Part shown: positions 32,101-41,174 of the stretch, piece by piece | How the letters are laid out: each line of letters opens with the position of its first letter | Position numbering within the stretch: the stretch's first letter is position 1 | Assembly: GCF_031458255.1 (NCBI RefSeq) | Contig: NZ_JAVDYC010000001.1 | Location: forward strand, 2,427,001 to 2,491,000 | DNA length: 64,000 nucleotides | Origin: Catenuloplanes niger | GTDB lineage: Bacteria > Actinomycetota > Actinomycetes > Mycobacteriales > Micromonosporaceae | Direction: 5' to 3' | Position numbers and translations under genes: made by a program | Notes under the pieces: generated by a model | What the model saw: only the letters and a program-made list of their open reading frames with translations | What the model was told of the DNA's origin: nothing | Databases searched by the model: none

Positions 32101-33267
32101 TCAGGCAGTGCCGGGCTCGGCGTTGCGGGCCACGGCCGGGTTGCCCGCCTTGACCGAGTCGTCCGCGGTGTCGGCGCCCAGCGCCTCGGCCGAGGCGTCG
32201 TCGACCTCCTGGTCCTCCTTCAGCCGGCCGAAGCCGAGCAGCAGGGAGGCGACCGCGAAGGAGACGGCGGCGGCGATCAGGACACCGGCGATCATGCCGA
32301 TCCAGTTACCGACACCGCGCGGGGTCATCGCGGCGTAGGCGAAGATGCTGCCCGGCGACGGCGAGGCGGTCAGACCGGCACCCGTGATCATGAAGGTGGT
32401 GACGCCGGCCGCGCCGCCCGCGATCATGGCCAGGATCAGCCGCGGCTTCATCAGCACGTACGGGAAGTAGATCTCGTGGATGCCGCCGAAGAAGTGGATG
32501 ATCATCGCGGCCGGGGTGGACGGGCGCAGCAGCTTCGGGCCGAAGAAGAAGTAGGCCAGCAGCAGACCCAGACCCGGGCCGGGGTTCGACTCGATCATGT
32601 ACATGATCGACTTGCCGTTCTCGGCGACCTGCTGGACGCCGAGCGGGGTGAACACGCCGTGGTTGATGGCGTTGTTCAGGAACAGCACCTTGGCCGGCTC
32701 GACCAGGACCGAGACGACGGGCAGCAGGCTGTGGTCGACCAGCCAGTCGACGCCGTTGCCGAGCAGGGTCATCACGCGCTCGACGACCGGGCCGACGGAC
32801 ACCTTCGCGAGCAGCGCGAACGCGCCGCCGACGATACCGGCCGAGAAGTTGTCGACCAGCATCTCGAAGCCGGGGCGGATCTTGCCCTCGATCGCCTTGT
32901 CGAACAGCTTGATGACGAACGCGGCCAGCGGGCCGATGATCATCGCGCCGAGGAACATCGGGATCTCGGCACCGACGATGACGCCCATGGTGGCGACCGC
33001 GCCGACGACCGCGCCACGCTGACCGTGGACGATCCGGCCACCTGTGTAACCGATCAGGATCGGCAGCAGGTACTTGATCATCGGGTCGACGAGCTGGGCG
33101 AGACCCTCGTTCGGGATCCAGCCGGTCGGGATGAACAGCGCGGTGATCAGACCCCACGCGATGAACGCGCCGATGTTGGGCATGACCATGCCGGCCAGGT
33201 GGCCGCCGATTCGCTGGACCCAGGCCCGGAAGCCTGAGCCCTGAACCTCAGGGGTGTATGTGCTCAT
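32101..33267 (-). CDS. PTS EIIC component, mannitol permease type
   Basis: A 388-residue membrane protein with about eight to ten hydrophobic segments. Family blocks include RIGGHLAGMVMPNIGAFIAWG, LEPAKVLFLNNAINHGVF-like text (VEPAKVLFLNNAINHGVF) and HFFGGIHEIYFPYVLMKP, characteristic of MtlA-type EIIC. The C-terminal 45 residues are an acidic tail (EDQEVDDASAEALG) where EIIB would be fused in MtlA. It imports and phosphorylates a sugar alcohol, most likely mannitol. Confidence 0.93.
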   Translation of the reverse strand: MSTYTPEVQGSGFRAWVQRIGGHLAGMVMPNIGAFIAWGLITALFIPTGWIPNEGLAQLVDPMIKYLLPILIGYTGGRIVHGQRGAVVGAVATMGVIVGAEIPMFLGAMIIGPLAAFVIKLFDKAIEGKIRPGFEMLVDNFSAGIVGGAFALLAKVSVGPVVERVMTLLGNGVDWLVDHSLLPVVSVLVEPAKVLFLNNAINHGVFTPLGVQQVAENGKSIMYMIESNPGPGLGLLLAYFFFGPKLLRPSTPAAMIIHFFGGIHEIYFPYVLMKPRLILAMIAGGAAGVTTFMITGAGLTASPSPGSIFAYAAMTPRGVGNWIGMIAGVLIAAAVSFAVASLLLGFGRLKEDQEVDDASAEALGADTADDSVKAGNPAVARNAEPGTA

Positions 33268-33384
33268 TGGGAGGGGGACTCCGTTCTGGAGGGGCCGCGC
33301 GGTGCCGCGCGGGTTGATGCGATATGCGATTCCCCGTGATGAAGTTGTGTGTGGTGCGGCTGGGGCTGGGTGATGCCTTGGGGG

Positions 33385-34329
33385 TCAGCCCCGGGGGTGA
33401 AGCCGCCGGCCCAGGTCGGGCCGGGGGTCGAGGTGAACGGTCTCCCGTTCCATGTCGGCCGGGCCGGGCATGCGGCTGCCGGGCTGGCGGACCGCCGCCG
33501 CGCCCCAGGCCAGGCCCTCCGCCAGCGCGGCCTCGCCGGTCGCGCCCGCGGACAGGAACCCGGCCAGCAGCGCGTCACCGGCACCGACCGTGCTCCGCGG
33601 CGCGCTCACCGGCGACTTGCCGGTGGTCACGCCTGAGTCCTCGATCAGGACCGCGCCGTCCGCACCGAGGCTGGCCAGGACCGTACCAGCGCCGGCCTTA
33701 CGCAGTGCATTGGCCGCTTCGACAACATCGCCGAGCGTGTGGAGCTCGGCGCCGGCGGCCTCGGCCAGTTCCTCACGGTTCGGCTTGACCAGCGCGGCAC
33801 CGGCCGCGGCCGCGACGCCGAGCGCCGGGCCGCTGGTGTCCACCGCGAGCCGGGCACCGGCCGCCACGAGCCGGGCACAGAGCTCGCCGAAGGCCTCGAC
33901 GGACGGGCCGGGCGGGAGGCTGCCGCAGAGCACCACCCAGTCCGCGGTGCGCGCGGCGTCCAGCACGGCGTCGATGACCGCGGCGAACTCCGCCGGCGCG
34001 AGGACCGGGCCGGTCTCGTTTATCTTCGTGACCGTGCCGTCCGGCTCGGCGATCGTGATGTTGGAGCGGGTGCGGCCGGCGATCGGCACCGCGACCATCG
34101 CGACGCCCTCCGCCTCCAGCATCCGCACCAGCTGCGCGCCCTCCTCGCCGCCGCACGGCACCACGGCCGTGGAGGCGACGCCGTTGGCCAGCAGCGCGCG
34201 GGAGACGTTGACGCCCTTGCCGCCCGGGTCGATGTGCGCGTTCGTCGCGCGCAGCACCTCGCCGCGGGTGAGCGTGTCGATCTCCACGGCCCGGTCCAGG
34301 CTCGGGTTCAGCGTGACCGTGAGGATCAT
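33385..34329 (-). CDS. fruK: PfkB-family sugar-phosphate kinase, 1-phosphofructokinase type
   Basis: A 314-residue kinase. It opens with ILTVTLNPSLDRAVEI and GGKGVNVSRAL, typical of FruK, and ends with the PfkB signature STVGAGDALLAGFL carrying the catalytic Asp. It would phosphorylate fructose 1-phosphate, or fructose 6-phosphate made by the downstream dehydrogenase, to fructose 1,6-bisphosphate. It overlaps the regulator gene by 4 nt (ATGA). The 117-nt gap to EIIC may hold a second promoter. Confidence 0.9.
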   Translation of the reverse strand: MILTVTLNPSLDRAVEIDTLTRGEVLRATNAHIDPGGKGVNVSRALLANGVASTAVVPCGGEEGAQLVRMLEAEGVAMVAVPIAGRTRSNITIAEPDGTVTKINETGPVLAPAEFAAVIDAVLDAARTADWVVLCGSLPPGPSVEAFGELCARLVAAGARLAVDTSGPALGVAAAAGAALVKPNREELAEAAGAELHTLGDVVEAANALRKAGAGTVLASLGADGAVLIEDSGVTTGKSPVSAPRSTVGAGDALLAGFLSAGATGEAALAEGLAWGAAAVRQPGSRMPGPADMERETVHLDPRPDLGRRLHPRG

Positions 34330-35087
34330 GCCCGCACCACCCGGACGCCCGCGGCCTCGACCTCGTCGGCCAGGTCCGCGTCGAGCCCGTTGTCCGTGAT
34401 CAGCAGGTCGAGGTCGGACATCGACCCGAACCGGGCCAGGTAGTCGTTGCCGACCTTGGTGTGGTCGGCGAGCAGCACCACCCGGCGGGACGCGTTGATC
34501 ATCGCGCGCTTGACCGCGGCCTCGGCCGGGTCGGGTGTCGTCATTCCGCGCTCCGTGGAGAGCCCGTTTGTACCCATGAAGGCGACGTCCACGTACATCT
34601 CCTCGAGAGGACGTAGCGCCCAGTCGTCGACGGTCGCCAGGGTCTTGCCCCGGAGACGACCGCCGAGCAGCAGCACGCTGAGGTTGGACTTGAGGCCGAT
34701 CGAAGCGGCGATGACCGGGGAGTTGACCACGACGGTCAGCTCCCGGTCGGACGGCAGCAGCTGAGCGAGTCGCGCCGTGGTGGTGCCGGCGTCGAGGATG
34801 ATCGCCCCCTCGGCGGGCACCTCCGCGAGCGCCGCCTTCGCGATCCGCTCCTTCTCACTGATCAGGACGGAGTCGCGGGTGGCCAGCGCCGGCTCGAAAC
34901 CGATCCGCTCGACCGGGATCGCCCCGCCGTGCACCCGGCGCAGCACGCCGGCCCGCTCCAGGACCGTGAGGTCGCGCCGGATCGTCTCAGCCGTTACGTT
35001 GAGCGCGTCGGCGAGCGCCATGACATCGACGCGCCCGTTGGCGCGTGCGAGCCGCAGGATCTCCTGCTGGCGCTCTTCGGGGTACAT
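34326..35087 (-). CDS. DeoR-family repressor of the PTS operon
   Basis: A 253-residue protein with a DeoR N-terminal HTH (RQQEILRLARANGRVDVMALA, then NVTAETIRRDLTVLERAG) and a C-terminal sugar-phosphate sensor domain (ILDAGTTTARLAQLL, LLGGRLRGKT, FMGTNGLS). It is the first gene of the operon, so it is probably autoregulated and relieved by a sugar phosphate such as fructose 1-phosphate. It is coupled to fruK. Confidence 0.92.
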   Translation of the reverse strand: MYPEERQQEILRLARANGRVDVMALADALNVTAETIRRDLTVLERAGVLRRVHGGAIPVERIGFEPALATRDSVLISEKERIAKAALAEVPAEGAIILDAGTTTARLAQLLPSDRELTVVVNSPVIAASIGLKSNLSVLLLGGRLRGKTLATVDDWALRPLEEMYVDVAFMGTNGLSTERGMTTPDPAEAAVKRAMINASRRVVLLADHTKVGNDYLARFGSMSDLDLLITDNGLDADLADEVEAAGVRVVRA

Positions 35088-35106
35088 CTCGTTACCACCG
35101 CCCCGC

Positions 35107-35133
35107 TTCGTTTTGGCTTTGCTTTTGTTTACG
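35107..35133. promoter_or_regulatory. Probable DeoR/FruR operator upstream of the PTS operon
   Basis: An unusually T-rich 27-bp stretch contains repeated TTTG half-sites (GTTTTGG, CTTTGC, TTTTGTTTAC) starting 20 nt upstream of the DeoR ATG. Such tandem TTTG/CAAA repeats are typical of DeoR-family fructose operators. Binding is inferred. Confidence 0.5.
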
Positions 35134-35292
35134 CCCGACTGTGTGGGAAGTCAACACCGCTACGTAACTTCTCTGACATCTACGGGTTGCAGGGCCAGTG
35201 ATCTCGGACATATTGGTCACGTCCCACCAGCGTGAATCCACATCGGGTGGCCGGACTCACGCCGTACCCGCAAATTTTTGAGTCTGTGGTTT

Positions 35293-36591
35293 TCAGGTCT
35301 GCGCGAGGCAGGCCCGCAGCATCTCCGCCCGGTCCGCGATCTTCGCCCGGGCCCGGCCCTGAGCGCGGCCCCGGGCGATCTCCAGAGCATCCAGCCGGCA
35401 CCACTGCGGATAGGTGACGAACCGGACGCCGCGGCGCCCGAGCAGCGCCGGCACGCGCCCCGGGTCCGGCTCGGCCGCGAACGGCAGCGCGGGCAGGTCG
35501 GCCAGCATCGTCCGGACGATCCGGGCCGCGTCCACCTTGGTGTCCCCGATCACCCCGGACGGGCCGCGCCCGATCCAGCCGGCCACGTAGAAACCGGGCT
35601 CGCCGGCCACCCGGCCCTCGTCGTTCGGCACGATCGCGCGCTCCGCGTCGAAGGGCAGCCCCGGCACGGGTACGCCGCGGAAGCCCACCGCGTGGAACAC
35701 CGCGTCGACCGGCAGCGTCACCTCATCACCCGCGCGCACGGTCGAGGCCAGCCGCACCGCCTCGACCCGGTCCCGGCCGAGGATCTCCGCCGGCCGCCGG
35801 TGGAACCGGAACCACACCCGGCGCGGCGCACCGGCCGGCGCCCGCCCGGACCACTCGCGCAGGATGTCGACCGCGCTCGCCCGCACGGCCGCGCCCGCGC
35901 CGGTGCCCGCCGGGTCCGCCACGTCGGCCGGGTCCACCAGCAGGTCCACGTCCGCGAGCCGGCCGAGATGGCGCAGCTCCGGCGGGGTGAACCGGACCGC
36001 CTCCGGGCCGCGGCGGACCACCACGTGGACGTCGGTGACCCGGCGCGCCCGCAGCACCGGGACGACGTCGTCCGGCACGTCCGTGCGTACCAGTTCCGGC
36101 ACGCTCTTGACCAGCATGCGCACCACGTCCAGCGCCACGTTGCCGGCGCCGATCACCGCGACCCGCGGCCCACCGAGGTCCATCGCCGGCGGCCGGTCCG
36201 GATGCCCGTTGTACCAGGCGACGAAGTCACCCGCGGGCCGGCTGCCGGGCAGGTCCGCGCCCGGGACGTCGAGCCGCCGGCTCGCCGGCGCACCCGTGGT
36301 GACCAGCACCGCGTCGTAGTGACGGCGCAGCTCCGGCACGGTCAGGTGCACGCCGACCGTCACGTTGCCGAGGAACCGGACCGCCGGCCGCTCCAGCGTC
36401 CGGCCGAGCACCGCGGCCACCGACTTGATCTTCTGGTCCGGGGCGACGCCGTAGCGCACCAGCCCGAACGGCGCCGGCAGCGCGTCCAGCACGTCGATCG
36501 ACAATTCCGCACCGGTACGGCACAGCGCCTCCGCCGCGTAGATGCCGGCCGGGCCCGCGCCCACGATCGCGATGCGTCGCACGTCATTCAT
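35293..36591 (-). CDS. fprA: Ferredoxin/adrenodoxin-type NADP reductase (FprA-like)
   Basis: A 432-residue flavoprotein. The FAD-binding motif is at the very start (RIAIVGAGPAGIYAAEAL), followed by PAPFGLVRYGVAPDQKIKSV, a hallmark of FprA/adrenodoxin reductases. The NADP-binding motif is VAVIGAGNVALDVVRML near residue 150, then VVRRGPEAVRFTPPEL, and the C-terminal FAD block is GWIGRGPSGVIGDTKVDA. It transfers electrons between NADPH and ferredoxin, often feeding P450s. It is divergent from the Eis-like gene. Confidence 0.92.
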   Translation of the reverse strand: MNDVRRIAIVGAGPAGIYAAEALCRTGAELSIDVLDALPAPFGLVRYGVAPDQKIKSVAAVLGRTLERPAVRFLGNVTVGVHLTVPELRRHYDAVLVTTGAPASRRLDVPGADLPGSRPAGDFVAWYNGHPDRPPAMDLGGPRVAVIGAGNVALDVVRMLVKSVPELVRTDVPDDVVPVLRARRVTDVHVVVRRGPEAVRFTPPELRHLGRLADVDLLVDPADVADPAGTGAGAAVRASAVDILREWSGRAPAGAPRRVWFRFHRRPAEILGRDRVEAVRLASTVRAGDEVTLPVDAVFHAVGFRGVPVPGLPFDAERAIVPNDEGRVAGEPGFYVAGWIGRGPSGVIGDTKVDAARIVRTMLADLPALPFAAEPDPGRVPALLGRRGVRFVTYPQWCRLDALEIARGRAQGRARAKIADRAEMLRACLAQT

Positions 36592-36668
36592 GGACGAGTC
36601 TCCATACGCAGGACGGTAGACCCGATAACGGATGGCGGCGACGGCCCGCGCGGGGTGGGATGTGGCCC

Positions 36669-37850
36669 ATGGAGATTCGCCAGATCACCGCGGACGAGAC
36701 CGCGCGCGTCCTGCCGGTCCGGGCCTACGCGTTCGAGGCCACGCCGCTCGCCCCGCAGCGGGTCGAGGAGCTCACCCGGTTCATGAGCTTCCGCTCGCAG
36801 AACACCACGCTGGTCGCGGAGGCGGACGGCGAGGTGCTGGCCAGCGTCTCCGGCATCCCGATGCGGCAGAACGTGCGCGGCGTCGTGCACCCGATGCTCG
36901 GCGTGGCCGGCGTGGTCAGCAACCCGCTCGCCCGGCGGCGCGGGCACGTCCGCACGCTCATGCTCGACCTGCTGCGCCGCGGCCGGGAGGACGGCCGGCC
37001 GGTCAGCGTGCTGCACCCGTTCCGGGCCGGGTTCTACGCCCGCCTCGGATACGTGGGGCTGTCCGCGCCGAAGACCGTGACGACGCGGCCCGAGGCGCTG
37101 TCCTCGCTGCTCACGCTGGACCTACCCGGCGAGGTGCGGATGCGCCGGATCGCGGACAGCTGGGACGACGTGCTCGCGCTCCAGGAGCGGTTGATCGGCG
37201 CGCGGCACGGGTTCACCGAGTTCCCGGAGTACCGGCGGCACCAGCCCCGGGAGGACAATGAGCAGTGGCTGGTCACCGCGCACCGCGACGGCCGGGTGCT
37301 CGCCGCGCTCCCCTACCGGATCACCGACTACGGCGGCGAGCTGATCGGCGGCGTGCTGCTGCACGACGACGCGGTCGGGCGCGCGCTGATCCTGCGGTTC
37401 CTGGCCGGGCACGCGGACCAGGTCCAGACGATCACGCTGGTCGCCGCGCCCGCGGACCGCCCGGAGCTGTGGAGCACCGACTTCGCCGGCACGGTCACCA
37501 GCACGGTGGCGGTGCCGCACCCGGCACCGCCGATGGCCCGGGTGGTCGACCTGCCCGCGCTGACCGGGCTGCCGGCCGGCGAGGCGCGGGTGGCGATCAC
37601 CGTGCCCGACGATCCGTTCGTCGGCGGCGGCTGGGAGCTCGACGGCGCGGGCGGCGCGCTGACCGTCACGCCCGGCTCGTCGACCGCCGACGTACGGCTG
37701 ACCGCGGCCGGCCTGTCCGCGCTGGTCTACGGCGTGCTCGGGCCGGACGGGATCGAGGCGCGTGGGCTCGGCACGGTACCGGCCGCCGCCCGGGACGTGC
37801 TCGGCACGCTGTTCCCGCCCGCGGACCCGTGGGTGTACCTGGACTTCTGA
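36669..37850 (+). CDS. eis: Eis-like GNAT acetyltransferase
   Basis: A 393-residue protein with two GNAT lobes (acetyl-CoA loop near GVVSNPLARRRGHVRTLML, residues 75-100) and a C-terminal sterol-carrier-like lobe. It ends in Phe (DPWVYLDF); in Mycobacterium Eis the terminal Phe carboxylate is catalytic. The Tyr of GFYARLGYVG matches the second catalytic residue area. Eis proteins acetylate amines of aminoglycosides, peptides or polyamines. The true substrate here is unknown. Its last 124 nt overlap the opposing gene. Confidence 0.85.
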   Translation: MEIRQITADETARVLPVRAYAFEATPLAPQRVEELTRFMSFRSQNTTLVAEADGEVLASVSGIPMRQNVRGVVHPMLGVAGVVSNPLARRRGHVRTLMLDLLRRGREDGRPVSVLHPFRAGFYARLGYVGLSAPKTVTTRPEALSSLLTLDLPGEVRMRRIADSWDDVLALQERLIGARHGFTEFPEYRRHQPREDNEQWLVTAHRDGRVLAALPYRITDYGGELIGGVLLHDDAVGRALILRFLAGHADQVQTITLVAAPADRPELWSTDFAGTVTSTVAVPHPAPPMARVVDLPALTGLPAGEARVAITVPDDPFVGGGWELDGAGGALTVTPGSSTADVRLTAAGLSALVYGVLGPDGIEARGLGTVPAAARDVLGTLFPPADPWVYLDF

Positions 37851-38770
37851 GCGTCGAGCAGCGCCCGCATCGACCGGATCGTCGAGCGGATCTCCTGCAG
37901 GTACCGGTCGGGCGCGGTCGGCCCGACCGGTGGCAGCGCGGTCGACCGGGTGACGTCGAACCCGACGGTGTCGATCCGGCAGCCGAGCATCCGGATCGCC
38001 TCGCAGTGCTGGAACGGCACGTAGATCGGCGAGGTCACGATCAGGACCCGGTCGTCCGCGCGCAGGCTCACCCGGCCGGCCCAGAACCGGTACGTGTCCG
38101 CCGTGTTCGCCCGGCGCCGCTCCGGCTCGCTCGACGGCGCGGCGAGCACGTGCAGCCCGCGACCGGCGGCGGCGTAGTGGTGGACGGCGCCGGCCGGGAC
38201 GTCCTCCGGCGCGAACGCGGTCACGCCGAACGCGCGCCGGACACCGGCGTGCATGGCCGCCAGCTCGTCGTGCGCGTCGCCCAGGCCGGGCAGCGCCCGC
38301 TCCGCCGCGGTCAGCGGCCGGAAACTGCCGAGCGCGGTCACCTCGGGCGCGGTCACGCCGCACTCACGCAGGAGGAACGCGGCATAGTGGGTGCGTTGCA
38401 GGCAGGCGCGACCGAGCCCGCCCGGGATGAGCACGTGGTCGTACCCGGGCAGCACCGGCGGCACCGGCGTCACCAGCCGCAGCGCCGTGGCCGCGTCCAT
38501 GATCAGGCCGGCCGTCGCGTCGTCGAACGTGGGCGGCGGCACCTCGTACCGCTCCACCCGGCCGCGCCGGTAGTCCCAGTGCGCGCCGGAGAACGCGTCC
38601 AGCCAGTCGAGCAGCTCACCGACCGGGCCGTCCGGCAGCCGCCCGCCGAACGCCGCGACCAGCGCCCGCATCGGCTCCGACGACACCCAGCCGGCCGTCT
38701 CCGCCGCGATCCTGCGCGGCCGGAGACCGTCGTGACATCGGGGCACCGGGACCGGCGCGAAGCGGGCCAT
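37727..38770 (-). CDS. Uncharacterised protein, weakly DUF218/YdcF-like
   Basis: A 347-residue protein. GYDHVLIPGGLGRACLQRTHYAAFL and DDRVLIVTSPIYVPFQHCEAIRM resemble the two conserved parts of the DUF218 (YdcF/ElyC) fold, but catalytic residues cannot be assigned. The last 40 residues, a Ser/Pro/Arg-rich tail, are encoded antisense to the end of the Eis-like gene, because no stop occurs earlier. The real domain probably ends near ALLDAQ. Function unknown. Confidence 0.55.
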   Translation of the reverse strand: MARFAPVPVPRCHDGLRPRRIAAETAGWVSSEPMRALVAAFGGRLPDGPVGELLDWLDAFSGAHWDYRRGRVERYEVPPPTFDDATAGLIMDAATALRLVTPVPPVLPGYDHVLIPGGLGRACLQRTHYAAFLLRECGVTAPEVTALGSFRPLTAAERALPGLGDAHDELAAMHAGVRRAFGVTAFAPEDVPAGAVHHYAAAGRGLHVLAAPSSEPERRRANTADTYRFWAGRVSLRADDRVLIVTSPIYVPFQHCEAIRMLGCRIDTVGFDVTRSTALPPVGPTAPDRYLQEIRSTIRSMRALLDAQKSRYTHGSAGGNSVPSTSRAAAGTVPSPRASIPSGPSTP

Positions 38771-38836
38771 GCGTTCCCTCCACAGTGGTCAGGAGCCGCC
38801 ACCCAGTCTAATGCCTGTCGATGTCCTCGAGGTCCG

Positions 38837-39454
38837 TCAGATGTGCGCGGCCGCCAGCGTGAACGGGACGTCCCCGGTTTCCGCAGCCAGCCGCTCCCGG
38901 TCCGCCGCCCACGCCGGGACCGCACCCGAGACGTCCACCACGCGCGCGACCGTCAGCGTCAGCCCGCCCGCCGTGATCACCGTCGGGTCACCGTCCCGCA
39001 CGGCCGGACGCGCGTGCACCACCGGCGCCTGACTCGCCGTGCCGGTCCCCCGGGCCCGGCAGTCCGACGGGCGCCGCACGCCGTCCACGATCTCGTCCGC
39101 CTGGCCGGCCCCGGTCAGGATCGCGTGCGCCAGCGCGGTCGCATAGACCGGATCCCCGGCCGCGTCGTAGATCCACCGGGTGCCGAGCACCGAGTGCTCC
39201 ATCGTGCCCAGCAGATGCTCGTCGGCCCCGGCCAGCGGCGCGCCCCGGTAGGTCAGCGGCACGTGGTACACCTCGCGGTGCCGCACCAGCATCGTCTCGA
39301 CGCCCACCGCCCCCGCCGGATCGTCGAACCGGAACGCCGCCACCCGCTCCACCGCCGCATCCGGCTGCCCGGCGAACCAGGACCGCCCCGGCAGCCACGC
39401 CGCCAGCAGTTCGAGCTTCGTCGGTACGAGTCGCGCCTTGTGAAGGATCGCCAT
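38837..39454 (-). CDS. Maltokinase N-terminal-cap-like protein
   Basis: A 205-residue protein. The opening ILHKARLVPTKLELLAAWLP, GRSWFAG and the block LTYRGAPLAGADEHLLGTMEH match the N-terminal cap domain of actinobacterial maltokinases (Mak/Pep2). The kinase domain is absent. Such stand-alone cap proteins are common in actinomycetes and are often labelled as branching-enzyme related. Role unknown. It is on the same strand as the HEAT-repeat gene just upstream. Confidence 0.7.
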   Translation of the reverse strand: MAILHKARLVPTKLELLAAWLPGRSWFAGQPDAAVERVAAFRFDDPAGAVGVETMLVRHREVYHVPLTYRGAPLAGADEHLLGTMEHSVLGTRWIYDAAGDPVYATALAHAILTGAGQADEIVDGVRRPSDCRARGTGTASQAPVVHARPAVRDGDPTVITAGGLTLTVARVVDVSGAVPAWAADRERLAAETGDVPFTLAAAHI

Positions 39455-39456
39455 AC

Positions 39457-40961
39457 CTAGACCCTAGAGAGAATCGCGTCGCGCGCCACGACCGCGTCGG
39501 TGACCAGCGCCTCGTCCGCGAGCGCCCGCCCCGGACCAGAGCCGATCCGATGTGCGTACCCCGCGTCGCCGGTGTGCGGGCCGATCAGCCGGACCGGCCG
39601 GGCCAGGATCTTCTCCAGCGCGGGCCGGGCGGCCGGTGCCGCGATCCGGCCGAGATGGTGGATCGCCGCGTTCCCGGCGTCGGACCACCGGCCGGCCAGG
39701 ATCGGGCGGAGCGCGTCGAGCAGCACCGGCACGGCCGGCTCCGGGTCACCGGTCAGCCGCCACCGGGCAGCAGCACATCCGCGTGTGCGCGCAGCGGCCC
39801 GAGCGTGGTGATCGCCTGTGTCCGGCCCAGCGGGCCCGTCCCGGTCAGCGGCCGCTCCCGCAGCACGGGCAGCACCCGCGGATCGTCGAGCCGGGCCAGC
39901 GCGACCACCGCGTCGTCCACGCCGTGTGCGAGCGCCCGCGCCAGCGCGTCGGCGTGCGGCCGGGCCGCCTCCCCCGCCACCGCGAGCAGACCGGCCGCGT
40001 ACGGGCGGACGAACTGATTGGTGTGCTCCACCGTGCCGGCCGCCAACGCCCAGAGCCGGTCCCAGGACGCACGCGGCATCACGATCGGTCCGCCGGGCCG
40101 GGGCAACCGGTAGCGACGCACGACCGTCGCCGCCGCGATCATCGCGGCCGGATCCGTCTCCGGGGTTCCCGCCTGCCGTGCCGCGGACGCGAACCGCACG
40201 GCCCGTTCCGGGCTCCGCCCCAGCCGGACAGCGAGCCAGTCGAGCCGGCCGTTCCGGGGTGACGCGAAGCGCGGCGAATCCGGCAGCCGCGACAGGCCGG
40301 GAACCCCGAGCAGACCGGCGGCGACGTCTCCGGCCACGTCGGGCTCTCGCGCGTCGTCCGCCGCAGGCGGCACGGCATCGGCGAGCGGGTCGTCCTCGCC
40401 GGACGAGTCCGCCGGGCCGGAGTGGCGGGCGAGGGCCGCGACCGCGGCGAGCCGGACCACCGGCTCGGGGTGGGACAGCCAGGCGTGGAACCAGGCGGGC
40501 GGGGCGGTGGCCAGGTCGTCCAGCGCGTGCAGCAGGTCGGCCAGCGCGGCCGGGTCGTGTTCGGAGCGGGTGCGGGCGAGCAGCGCCGCCGCCACGCCGG
40601 GCTCCGTGGGTCCTACCGCGACCAGCGTCCGCGTGACGTGCTGGCGGACCGCCGGATCGGGATCGCCGAGCAGCCCGAGCAGTTCCGGAACCGCGGTCGC
40701 CAGCGTCGCACGGGCCGTGCCCTTCGCGGCCGGCGGCCACGCCCGGTCGATGTGCCGGACGCCGTCGGCCAGCAGATCCGCGATCGCGGCCCGGTGCGGA
40801 TCATGGGGAGTGAGGTGTTCCCGCAGGCCGGCGATCAGGTCGTGGAGCACCGGTTGCGGCACCAGCCACCACAGGTGCCGGCCGATCCGGGCGAGGGCGG
40901 CCGGGCCGTCGTGGTCGTGCCTCAGCGCTTCGAGTAGCGCCGCCACCGTCGCGGGAGTCAC
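39457..40961 (-). pseudogene. HEAT-repeat protein gene with an apparent frameshift
   Basis: The first frame runs from GTG 40961 to a stop at 39753 and encodes 402 residues of HEAT-like helical repeats (PELLGLLGDPDPAVRQHVTR, LSHPEPVVRLAAVAALARH). It ends abruptly in LLPGGG. The frame one base back continues the same repeat pattern (ARWRLTGDPEPAVPVLLDAL, then HHLGRIAAPAARPALEKIL) to a stop at 39457. A single-base shift near 39765-39775 joins them into one protein of about 500 residues. It is either a real inactivating indel, a sequencing error, or less likely programmed frameshifting. A short acidic insertion (SGEDDPLADAVPPAADD) interrupts the repeats. Confidence 0.7.
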
Positions 40962-41084
40962 GGTCGCTCACGCTACCGCCACCGGGATCATGGCCGGCGC
41001 CGGCCGAGGAGCGCGCGGCCCGGGACGCGGGCCCGTGCGGCGACAGTCCAGGCCGGACACGGCGGGGGTCCTTGCGCCACGCGA

Positions 41085-41156
41085 CCGGCAGGGAGGAGCC
41101 CCAGCGACGACCGGTGCCCGCGGGAGCATGCGGACTGGAGCCGCCGGAAGCGGGAA
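41085..41156 (-). repeat. Dispersed 3'-end repeat, copy A
   Basis: A 72-bp element related to copies at 51951-52024 and 53075-53148. Read on the minus strand it starts TTCCCGCTTCCGGCG and ends CTCCTCCCTGCCGG. It begins 18 nt after the stop of the LacI gene, in that gene's direction. The middle part differs from the other copies and is 2 bp shorter. Confidence 0.8.
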
Positions 41157-41174
41157 GATCCGCTTCTGAAGGGT

